The notes under the pieces: model-generated
What the model was told of the DNA's origin: nothing
The model's input: the letters and a program-made list of their open reading frames with translations, nothing else
Databases searched by the model: none
Translations under genes and position numbers: made by a program
Part shown: piece by piece, positions 27,618 through 34,702 of the stretch
Layout of the letters: every line of letters starts with the position of its first letter
Position numbering within the stretch: the first letter of the stretch is position 1
Assembly: GCA_020634235.1 (NCBI GenBank)
Contig: JACKCB010000002.1
Location: forward strand, 1,054,001 to 1,118,000
Source of the DNA: Ardenticatenaceae bacterium
GTDB lineage: Bacteria; Chloroflexota; Anaerolineae; Promineifilales; Promineifilaceae
DNA length: 64,000 nucleotides
Direction: 5' to 3'

Positions 27618-29240
27618 CTACATACGGAACGTGCCGTAGCGGTCGGCGGGCAGCGGGGCGGCTGCCGCCACCGCGAAGGCCAGGGCCAGGGCCATGCGCG
27701 TCTTGGCCGGGTCCAGAATGCCATCGTCCCACAGGCGGGCGGTGGCAAAATAAGGGTCGCTTTCATGGGCATATTGGGCCAGCACCGGCTCCTTAAACGC
27801 CGCCTCCGCCGCGGCAATGGCTTCCGGTGTGGCCTCCGGCCCCAGGCGGCGCAGCACGCTGCTCTGGCCCACCGTCCACAGGGTGTCGGCGGCAGCGTCG
27901 CCGCTCATCACGCTGATGCGGCTGTTGGGCCAGGAGAAGAGAAAGCGCGGGTCATAGGCCCGGCCGGACATGCCATAGTTGCCCGCCCCGTGGCTAACCC
28001 CGTGCAGCAGGGTGATACGGGGCACGTTCACGTTGCTCACGGCCATGACCATCTTGGCCCCGTCTTTGGCAATGCCGCCGTTTTCATACTGCCGGCCCAC
28101 CATGAAGCCGGCGATGTTTTGCAGGAAGAGCAGGGGGGTGCCGCGCTGGCCACACAGTTGGATGAAGTGCGCGGCCTTGAGCGAGGATTCGCTGAAGAGC
28201 AGGCCGTTGTTGGCCACAATGCCCACCGGCAGCCCCATGATGTGGGCGAAACCGCAGACAATGGTCGTGCCATAACGCGCTTTGAACTCACTGAGGCGCG
28301 AGCCATCTACCAGCCGGGCGATGACTTCGCGCACGTCATAGCTCACCCGCGGGTCGGCCGGGATGACGCCATACAGCTCGGCCGGGTCGTAGAGCGGCTC
28401 TTCGGGCGTGCGCTGCACCAGCGGCAGGGTTTTACGCCGGTTCAGGTGGCTCACGATGTCGCGCACCCGGGCCAGCGCTTCCTGCTCATCATTGGCAAAG
28501 TGGTCAGCCACGCCGCTGAGGCGGGTGTGCACGTCGGCCCCGCCCAGCGCCTCGGCGGTCACGTCTTCGCCGGTGGCCGCCTTAACCAGCGGCGGCCCGG
28601 CCAGGAAGATAGTGCCGTTCTCGCGCACGATGATGGTTTCGTCGGCCATGGCCGGGATGTAGGCCCCGCCGGCGGTGCAGGAGCCAAGCACAGCAGCGAT
28701 CTGGCTGATGCCTTTGCCAGACATGCGGGCCATGTTGTAGAAGATGCGGCCAAAATGTTCGCGGTCGGGGAAGACGTCGGCCTGCTGGTGAAGGAACGCG
28801 CCGCCGGAATCGACCAGGTAGATGCAGGGCAGGTGGTTCTCTTCGGCAATGGTTTGGGCACGGAGGTGTTTCTTAACGGTTTCGGGGAAGTAGGTGCCAC
28901 CTTTGACGGTGGGGTCGTTGGCAATGATCATTACTTCCAGCCCTTCGACGCGGCCAATGCCGGTGACAATGCCCGCGGCCGGGGCTTCGCCGTCGTACAT
29001 CTCCCAGGCGGCCAGGGGTGACAGCGCCAGGAAGGGGCTGCCGGGGTCGAGCAGGGCATCGATGCGTTCGTGGACCAGCAGCTTTTGCCGCTGGCGCTGG
29101 CGGTCGACGATGTGCCCCGGCCGGGTGTGGGCCACATTCTGGCGGCGCTCGGCTAGCTGCTGGGCCAGGGCTTTGTTATGCGCCTCGTTGCGTTTGAATT
29201 CGGCACTGTTGGGGTTGATCTGGCTGGCAATCTGACTCAT
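27618..29240 (-). CDS. Acyl-CoA carboxylase, carboxyltransferase (beta) subunit
   Basis: A 540-residue crotonase-fold carboxyltransferase. Typical blocks are VHERIDALLDPGSPFL, ANDPTVKGGTYFPETVKKHL, YLVDSGGAFLHQQADVFPD and FLQNIAGFMVGRQYENGGIA; this pattern matches methylcrotonyl-CoA carboxylase beta more closely than propionyl- or acetyl-CoA carboxylase. It transfers carboxyl groups from biotin to the acyl-CoA. The biotin-carrying alpha subunit is not in the window. ATG 29240 (MSQIASQINPNSAEF) was preferred over a longer open frame to 29330, which would add an unconserved stretch. Confidence 0.9.
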   Translation of the reverse strand: MSQIASQINPNSAEFKRNEAHNKALAQQLAERRQNVAHTRPGHIVDRQRQRQKLLVHERIDALLDPGSPFLALSPLAAWEMYDGEAPAAGIVTGIGRVEGLEVMIIANDPTVKGGTYFPETVKKHLRAQTIAEENHLPCIYLVDSGGAFLHQQADVFPDREHFGRIFYNMARMSGKGISQIAAVLGSCTAGGAYIPAMADETIIVRENGTIFLAGPPLVKAATGEDVTAEALGGADVHTRLSGVADHFANDEQEALARVRDIVSHLNRRKTLPLVQRTPEEPLYDPAELYGVIPADPRVSYDVREVIARLVDGSRLSEFKARYGTTIVCGFAHIMGLPVGIVANNGLLFSESSLKAAHFIQLCGQRGTPLLFLQNIAGFMVGRQYENGGIAKDGAKMVMAVSNVNVPRITLLHGVSHGAGNYGMSGRAYDPRFLFSWPNSRISVMSGDAAADTLWTVGQSSVLRRLGPEATPEAIAAAEAAFKEPVLAQYAHESDPYFATARLWDDGILDPAKTRMALALAFAVAAAAPLPADRYGTFRM

Positions 29241-29359
29241 ATTACACTCGCCTTCGCTGTTTGGAGAATTGGATGGCCCGATTATGCCCGATTTTGGCCA
29301 GATGCTCCACCCTTTCGTCCCGGCCGGCAATTCTCAGTTTGGCGCATTTACCGCCACCA

Positions 29360-29475
29360 CCACCGATTGGAAATCGGTGGCTGGTATGGAAAACACGCTA
29401 AAGCGTGTGCGTTACGCCGCCGGCAACGTGCTTCAGCACGTTTTTTGTGCCAGCCTATGAATTCCATTCATAGGC
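29360..29475. repeat. Cluster of four perfect hairpins
   Basis: There are four adjacent perfect palindromes: CCACCGATT/AATCGGTGG (29360-29380), ACACGCT/AGCGTGT (29393-29408), AACGTGCT/AGCACGTT (29425-29442) and GCCTATGAAT/ATTCATAGGC (29453-29475). All loops are 2-3 bases. They lie upstream of the carboxylase gene. The second has the same CGCTAAAGCG core as the repeat at 7085-7214. Confidence 0.85.
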
Positions 29476-29678
29476 AATGGCTCAGACTGGGAACTGCGGC
29501 TAAGACCAGGGTCCCCTTGTAGTCCCCCTGGCACCGTGCTACACTTTCCCTGTCTTACCGAGCCAACGGGGCGGCCGGGAGCCGCCCCCCACAGCGTTTC
29601 ACCGGGAGGTGTCCCCCTATGCAGCATCAACCAGGACCAGGACAGGCCGGACAGACGCCGGGCAAAACAAACACCCAC

Positions 29679-29867
29679 GGTAGGGGCGGGACAGGCGGGG
29701 CAGGTGTTGGCCATTCACCAACAACTCCTCTCCCGCCTGTCTCGCCCGCAAATGCCCCGGCCGGGCCGCCCCAGGCGAATGGTAGGGGCGGGACAGGCGG
29801 GGTAGGTGTTGGCCATTCACCAACAACTCCTCGCCCGCCTGTCTCGCCCGCAAATGCCCCGGCCGGG
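29679..29867. repeat. Tandem 87-base palindromic repeats
   Basis: Two near-identical units start at 29679 and 29781 (period 102). Each begins GGTAGGGGCGGGACAGGCGG and ends with CCCGCCTGTCTCGCCC plus a CCGGCCGG copy. Within each unit the two ends pair, and an inner GTTGG/CCAAC forms a second stem. A short open frame crosses the block but its sequence is only the repeat, so I call no gene in 29241-29980. Confidence 0.8.
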
Positions 29868-29942
29868 GCACACCGGGCGAGACGACGCGGAGAAGACGCC
29901 GTCTGTTCCAGCTACCGGACACCCGCGTCGTCCCGCCCCTAC
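29861..29942. repeat. GACGACGCGG palindromic repeat, copy 1
   Basis: The segment 29861-29918 is identical over 58 bases to 31754-31811, and the similarity continues through CCCGCGTCGTCCCGCCCC. Its ends, GGGCGAGACGACGCGG and CCGCGTCGTCCCGCCC, pair with one mismatch. This copy ends about 40 bases before the LVIVD gene start. Confidence 0.85.
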
Positions 29943-29980
29943 CGTTCCGTCTTTCCAAACCTGATATGGAGGAATAGATC

Positions 29981-31558
29981 ATGCGCAACAGCCTGAAACT
30001 GCTCGCCCTGACCCTGGCCACCAGCCTGCTCCTGCTGGCCGCCCTGGCCCGCCACCCCGGCGCCCAGGCCCAAGAGGACATCCTGCAGTTGGCGGTGGAT
30101 ACCGTTAACCACCGTGATGCGTACATCTACAAGATGATTCAGCGGGAAGATTACCTGTACGCAGTTGTCAGCCCCACCAGCGCTGTAGGCAACACGTACC
30201 TTCGCATCTACGACATCAGCAATGTGCTTGCTCCACAGATGGTGGCCGAAACAACCATTCCCGCCGGTGAGATCGCCCTTGAGGGGGATTATCTGTACGC
30301 CTTTGGTGGTCACCACCTACGCGTTGTAGACATCTCCGACCCGGCCAACCCTATTCAGCTATCAGCCTACAACGATTTCGAGCAATACCAGGGGCTTGAC
30401 GCCTATGTTAGCTACGTGGCTGCGCGCGGCCACATTGTCTACGTAACCCTGAACTACAGTGCTCAGGCATGTAGAATCTACGGCAAAGTGGCGGTGCTGG
30501 ATGTGAGCGACCCGGCCAACCCGGTGCGCGTGGGCACCATCCTCAGCGGCGGCCTGGGGGGCGTGGGCCGCCTGGCCACCTGGAAAGACAACCTCTACAT
30601 CCTCCTCGACTCGGACATGCTGCGCTACGACGTCAGCGACCCCGCCCACCCTGTCGTCACCGGCAGCGTGTATTTTGCCTGGACCCACCACGAAGGTGGT
30701 TACATCCGTATCTATGGTGACCACGCCTACCTCACCTATGACATAACCAGCACTCCCTGCCACTATACGGGCGAAGAGGGTTGGTTTGTTGTGGACCTGG
30801 AGCGCTTCGACCTGGTGGCCAGCCATCCCGAACAGTTCCGTCATTTCACGGGTTCCCAGGATGGCTACCTCTACACGTACGATTACAACGAGGGTTTCCA
30901 GATGACGACGGCCCCGGCCTACGACACACCGGTGGCCACCGCCGATTTCGGCGGCGGTCCCGGCGATGGTCCCGGCACGATTTTTGCTTTCAGCGACGGC
31001 TTCATGATCGCCGGGACAAGGCGCAATTACCACCTCTACGGCCTGGACACCTTCCGGCTGTCGGCCGATTCGGTGGCGGTAGGGCCGGGGCAGGCGGGCG
31101 AGCTGGTCTACACCGACACGCTGGGGCTGGTTACCTCGCTGCAGCTGGGGGCGGGGGCGGTGCTCTCGCCCACGGTGGTCAGCGTGCTGCCCCTGCCCCC
31201 GGCCGGGGGGCAACTCCCCGGCTGGCTGGCCCGGCAGGTCTTTGACCTGGCCGGCTACCTGCCCGATGACCGGCAGGTGCTAACCGGCTTCCAGGAGCCG
31301 GTCACGGCCACACTGCCCTACAGCCCCACCACCTTCCCCCAGGGTTGGTGGGTGGGCTGGTGGAATGGGCACAGTTGGGTGGATGCCGGCAGTACCTGTC
31401 CAACAGATCGCCCAACAGATCGCCCAACAGATCGCTCAACAGATTTGTCAAATCTCGGAGATTTGACAAATCTAATTCAGCAGCCGCTGTGCGCCGTGGG
31501 CAAATACGCCCTCTTCTTCGACCCGTATGAGGCGTTCTTGCCCCGCGTCCGCCGCTAG
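29981..31558 (+). CDS. Secreted LVIVD-repeat beta-propeller protein
   Basis: A 525-residue exported protein with a signal sequence (LLALTLATSLLLLAALA). It carries LVIVD-type propeller repeats, each with a strand like LRVVDISDPANPIQLS, LRIYDISNVLAPQMV and VAVLDVSDPANPVRVG. The C-terminal 100 residues hold a beta domain, a PTDR-PTDR-PTDR-STD stretch encoded by a 12-base tandem repeat, and an end E-A-F-L-P-R-V-R-R similar to LP-containing tails on other exported proteins here. The start is preceded by ATGGAGGAATAG. Function beyond surface binding is unknown. Confidence 0.82.
   Translation: MRNSLKLLALTLATSLLLLAALARHPGAQAQEDILQLAVDTVNHRDAYIYKMIQREDYLYAVVSPTSAVGNTYLRIYDISNVLAPQMVAETTIPAGEIALEGDYLYAFGGHHLRVVDISDPANPIQLSAYNDFEQYQGLDAYVSYVAARGHIVYVTLNYSAQACRIYGKVAVLDVSDPANPVRVGTILSGGLGGVGRLATWKDNLYILLDSDMLRYDVSDPAHPVVTGSVYFAWTHHEGGYIRIYGDHAYLTYDITSTPCHYTGEEGWFVVDLERFDLVASHPEQFRHFTGSQDGYLYTYDYNEGFQMTTAPAYDTPVATADFGGGPGDGPGTIFAFSDGFMIAGTRRNYHLYGLDTFRLSADSVAVGPGQAGELVYTDTLGLVTSLQLGAGAVLSPTVVSVLPLPPAGGQLPGWLARQVFDLAGYLPDDRQVLTGFQEPVTATLPYSPTTFPQGWWVGWWNGHSWVDAGSTCPTDRPTDRPTDRSTDLSNLGDLTNLIQQPLCAVGKYALFFDPYEAFLPRVRR
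31400..31473 (+). repeat. 12-base tandem repeat and palindrome inside the LVIVD gene
   Basis: CCAACAGATCGC is repeated three times (31400-31435) with a partial fourth. The perfect inverted repeat AGATTTGTCAAATCT/AGATTTGACAAATCT follows at 31441-31473. Both keep the reading frame, producing PTDR repeats and S-N-L-G-D-L-T-N-L. Confidence 0.85.
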
Positions 31559-31709
31559 GGGTCTGGAGACCTGACAGATTTCTGGACCATCGCTGGCCGA
31601 TACCGTTGGGGATAAATCTGTCAGGTCTGGCCGCTAGGGGTCTGGAGACCTGACAGATTTCTGGACCATCGCTGGCCGATACCGTTGGGGATAAATCTGT
31701 CAGGTCTGG
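31552..31709. repeat. Tandem pair of the AGACCTGACAGATTT inverted repeat
   Basis: Two 79-base units start at 31552 and 31631, immediately after the LVIVD stop. In each, AGACCTGACAGATTT (31567-31581; 31646-31660) is followed by its reverse complement (31614-31628; 31693-31707). The arms are identical to those at 4451-4514, about 27 kb away. Confidence 0.88.
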
Positions 31710-31753
31710 TGTGTGGCGTTCTTGCCCCGCCCCTACCGTTCTGTCTCGCCCCC

Positions 31754-31835
31754 GGCCGGGGCACACCGGGCGAGACGACGCGGAGAAGACGCCGTCTGTT
31801 CCAGCTACCGGTCGCCCGCGTCGTCCCGCCCCTAC
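31754..31835. repeat. GACGACGCGG palindromic repeat, copy 2
   Basis: A second copy of the element at 29861-29942, in the same orientation, so the LVIVD gene lies between two direct copies. The unit is itself an imperfect palindrome. Confidence 0.85.
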
Positions 31836-31939
31836 CCCAGACGAATGCCAATTGAGAATTGCCGGCGCAAACGTTGCGGGCATAAACGTCATCCAGTTGA
31901 CATCCCGCGCCGCGTCTGGCATAATTTTGCCACGAAAGG

Positions 31940-32238
31940 CGATGATAGAGACGAGTAAGCCGTCCTCGCTGGTGCAGCGAACCTGAGTTGGTGTGAGTCA
32001 GGTCCAGACAGCCGGCCCAAAATCCCTCTGGAGCTGCCAACCGAAAGAAAACGCGTCGCACGCGCCGCATCGAGTAGGCCTGGCCGGATTCAACCCACGT
32101 TACCGGGTTCGCGATGATACCCAGCTTTTTGGGGTGGTCGTCGGCAAAGTGCCCGGCCGGGGCGAGACAGCCCGGCCGGGAATATGGGTGGTACCGCGAA
32201 GCAGCAGCCTTCGTCCCATAACGGGCGAAGGCTTTTTT
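31940..32238 (+). promoter_or_regulatory. T-box riboswitch, apparent Ile specifier
   Basis: This leader has the T-box landmarks in order. GATGATAGAGACGAGTA starts stem I near 31941. AGCGAACCTGAGTTGGTGTG at 31977 matches the stem I loop region. The specifier region CAAAATCCCTCTGGAG follows at 32018-32033. The T-box core GGGTGGTACCGCG is at 32186-32198, and an intrinsic terminator follows. By position the specifier reads ATC (32022-32024), isoleucine. Uncharged tRNA-Ile would pair with the specifier and the TGGTACCGCG bulge and favour the antiterminator. Two CCGGCCGG copies sit between stem I and the T-box core. The unit heads the alaX-like to ileS operon. Confidence 0.85.
32206..32238 (+). terminator. 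T-box intrinsic terminator
   Basis: AGCCTTCG-T-CCC pairs with GGG-CGAAGGCT, followed by a T run. Its 5' arm (CTTCGTCCC) can instead pair with the T-box core, forming the antiterminator, the standard switch. Confidence 0.85.
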
Positions 32239-32270
32239 GTTGCCTCAAGCAACCGCGAGGTGAGAAAACA

Positions 32271-32981
32271 ATGACCGAGCAACTCTTTCAGACAGACGCC
32301 TACCGGCAAACCTTCCCGGCCAACGTGGTGGCTCACCTGGATGGCGGCGTGGTGCTGGACCGCACCGCCTTCTACCCCGGTGGTGGCGGCCAGCCGCACG
32401 ACACCGGTCACCTGGCCGGCGCGGGGCGAACCTGGCCCGTCACCGGGCTAAAAAAGGTCCAGGGCCAACTGGTACATTACCTGGACGGCGAACTGCCCCC
32501 GGTCGGCACACCGCTCACCGGCCAGCTCAACTGGGAGCGGCGCTACCGGCTCATGCGCACCCACACCGCCATGCACATCCTGTGCGGCGTCGTCTGGCGT
32601 GATTACCAGGCCTCGGTCACCGGCGGCAACATGGACCCGCTGCAAGGGCGCATGGACTTTGAATTCGAGACAATGCGCCAGGAGTTGGTGGCCGAGATTG
32701 AGGCCGCCGTGAACCGGGAAGTAGCCGCCGCCCGGCCGGTGCGCGTGGCCATCCTGCCGCGTGACGAAGCCTTCCAAATTCCCGACCTCATCCGCACCAA
32801 GATTAACCTGCTCCCGGCCGGGATCAACGAAGTGCGCACCGTAGAAATTGTAGGGCTAGACCTGCAAGCCGACGGCGGCACCCACGTGGCCAACACCCGC
32901 GAAGTCGGCCCCCTGCGCATCGCCGATTACAAGAGCAAAGGCAAAATCAACAAACGCATTTATGTCGAGTTAACACCCTGA
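32271..32981 (+). CDS. AlaX-like alanyl-tRNA editing protein
   Basis: A 236-residue free-standing editing domain related to the AlaRS editing module; it deacylates mischarged tRNA-Ala. It shows YPGGGGQPHDTG, the Zn motif H98-T-A-M-H102 and the late GGTHV motif with H205. The Cys that usually precedes GGTH in AlaRS is Asp201 here (Q-A-D-G-G-T-H), which I believe occurs in short AlaX forms. The ATG at 32271 follows a GAGGTGAG ribosome site, 32 bases after the T-box terminator. An ATG further upstream would lie inside the T-box and was rejected. Confidence 0.85.
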   Translation: MTEQLFQTDAYRQTFPANVVAHLDGGVVLDRTAFYPGGGGQPHDTGHLAGAGRTWPVTGLKKVQGQLVHYLDGELPPVGTPLTGQLNWERRYRLMRTHTAMHILCGVVWRDYQASVTGGNMDPLQGRMDFEFETMRQELVAEIEAAVNREVAAARPVRVAILPRDEAFQIPDLIRTKINLLPAGINEVRTVEIVGLDLQADGGTHVANTREVGPLRIADYKSKGKINKRIYVELTP

Positions 32982-33041
32982 TACCTGCTGCGCGCTCCCT
33001 GAAGAGCAACCGAAACCAAACACGCACAACGCAACACAACC

Positions 33042-33707
33042 ATGCGCCACCTGATCCACGAACTCCCCTACGAGACGCCCCTGGCGGCCGGCCGCTACCA
33101 GTATGCCCAGGCTGGGCAGCCCACCGGCACGTTGGAAAGCTGGCGGCTGACCGCCGCCGTAGATGGCTACCGCCTGCTGCGTGTGGACCTGGATGCGCGG
33201 GCCGCAGCCAGCGGCGATAGCTACCTCTACCACCTGATGCTCAACCCGGCCGGGACGCCCGAACGGCTCAATTTTCGCTTCTTCCGGCCGGGCCGCCGCA
33301 TCGACGGCACTCTCCTGTTCGAACCCGGCCGGGTCACCCTGGCCGCCGACGTCAATGGCGCACGGCATGAAGCCACCGCCCCCTTCCCGGCCGGGACCCT
33401 CTTCTGGTTCCCGGCCACCGCCGGGCTAGGCTTGCTGGCCGGGCTGGCCCCGGCCGGGGCCGCCAACCAGCCCGCCCTCACCCTGGACAAAGCGGCCGAT
33501 TTTGCCCCGCTGCCGGTCCAACTCAGCGCCCGGCCGGGGCCGCCCGAAACACTCATGGTCATGGGCCGCGCCCGGCCAGCCCACCCCCTGACCCTCACCT
33601 GGACTGCGCAGCAGCGCACCATCTGGCTGGATGAGCACCACTGGCCGCTAAAAATGGCCCGCGGCCCGCTCACCGCCACCGCAACCCGCTACGTGAGATT
33701 TGCCTGA
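33042..33707 (+). CDS. Hypothetical protein in the ileS operon
   Basis: A 221-residue soluble protein I do not recognise. It looks beta-rich, with alternating motifs such as SWRLTAAVDGYRLLRVDLDA and LNFRFFRPGRRIDGTLLFEP; the C-terminus is TRYVRFA. There is no signal peptide, transmembrane helix or Cys cluster. It lies 60 bases after the alaX-like gene and 14 before the GNAT gene, so it is probably in the same transcript. CCGGCCGG is frequent in it. Confidence 0.6.
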   Translation: MRHLIHELPYETPLAAGRYQYAQAGQPTGTLESWRLTAAVDGYRLLRVDLDARAAASGDSYLYHLMLNPAGTPERLNFRFFRPGRRIDGTLLFEPGRVTLAADVNGARHEATAPFPAGTLFWFPATAGLGLLAGLAPAGAANQPALTLDKAADFAPLPVQLSARPGPPETLMVMGRARPAHPLTLTWTAQQRTIWLDEHHWPLKMARGPLTATATRYVRFA

Positions 33708-33721
33708 TCTGGTACCAGACG

Positions 33722-34702
33722 ATGTTGACCTTACGCCCTGCAACCCCCAAAGATAATCCGGCCGTGCTGGCCTGCGCCGACGCCGCCGTGCCCTTCGACC
33801 CGGCCGGGAACCGGCATTGGCTGCGGCAGCGGCAGCAGCTAGACCCTGCCCGCCAGCAGCGCCGCCATTACGTAGCCATCGAAGGGGATGATGGGCAGAT
33901 CGTGGGCTATGGCGCCCTGGAGCAGCCCCACGCCGCGGCCGATTGGCTGCGCCTCTTCGTAGTCACCCCGGCCGGGCGGCTGGGCGACGTGGGCCAACCG
34001 CTGTATGACCGGCTGTACCAGGATGCGCTGGCCCTGGGCGCCCGGCGGCTGGTCGTCCGCGAATACATGGGCGACGAACCGCTGTACGCCTTTTTTGCCG
34101 GCCATGGCTTTGTGGAGACCGGCCGGGTATGGGACGAGCGCCTGGCCCCCCACCAGGCCCGCCTGGCATTCCTCCAACCCCGCCTGGCCGCCATCACCGC
34201 CGAAGGCTTTACGGTGACCTCGCTGGCCGCTCTGCAGGCGCAAACCACAGATTGGCTGGCCGGGCTGCACGACCTGGCGGTGGCCACCCGGCCGGGCAGC
34301 ACCCCCGCCCTCACCCCGGCCAATGTCACCCGCTGGCTGGCCAGGATACTGCCCGATGGCCTGTTCCTGGTCCAGCACGCCACCGATCCCCGCTTTGCCG
34401 CCGGGCTGGCCCTGGCCCAGGACGAAGATGATCCCGGCCGGTTAAACATCGACTGGTTCGCGACCCGGCCGGGGTACCGCCGCCGCGGCCTGACCCTGCT
34501 GCTTTATGCCCAGGCCATCCACTACGCCCAACAACGAGACTGCCACACCCTGGCCACCCTCACCGCCGACGAAAACTACACCCTCCTCGCCCTCCACGCC
34601 AAACTCGGCTTCCAACGCCCCTTCGGCTACGTCACCCTGGAGCGAACACTGGCAGACAGCGAACGGGACACGCCCTACGAATCACCCAAGGAGACCCCAT
34701 GA
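33722..34702 (+). CDS. GNAT-family N-acetyltransferase, two-domain
   Basis: A 326-residue protein with two GNAT folds. The first is LTLRPATPKDNPAVLACADA...GYGALEQ. The second ends in a clear acetyl-CoA loop: D-W-F-A-T-R-P-G-Y-R-R-R-G-L-T-L-L-L-Y-A, followed by T-L-A-T-L-T-A-D-E-N-Y-T-L-L-A-L-H-A-K-L-G-F. The substrate is unknown. Its stop overlaps the ileS start (ATGA), which ties it to tRNA charging at least in expression. Confidence 0.8.
   Translation: MLTLRPATPKDNPAVLACADAAVPFDPAGNRHWLRQRQQLDPARQQRRHYVAIEGDDGQIVGYGALEQPHAAADWLRLFVVTPAGRLGDVGQPLYDRLYQDALALGARRLVVREYMGDEPLYAFFAGHGFVETGRVWDERLAPHQARLAFLQPRLAAITAEGFTVTSLAALQAQTTDWLAGLHDLAVATRPGSTPALTPANVTRWLARILPDGLFLVQHATDPRFAAGLALAQDEDDPGRLNIDWFATRPGYRRRGLTLLLYAQAIHYAQQRDCHTLATLTADENYTLLALHAKLGFQRPFGYVTLERTLADSERDTPYESPKETP

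Noticed and set aside
25305..29021. 1238-codon open frame on the plus strand
   Set aside because: It lies antisense to two well-supported genes (GT-C and carboxylase) and is low-complexity Arg/Gln/Pro-rich.
29619..29996. Short open frame across the tandem repeats
   Set aside because: It only translates the 102-base repeat and overlaps the LVIVD gene start.
31940..32238. Alanine T-box because AlaX follows
   Set aside because: The codon at the specifier position reads ATC, and ileS is in the same operon.
32184..32270. Longer N-terminus for the AlaX-like protein
   Set aside because: It would start inside the T-box core and terminator.
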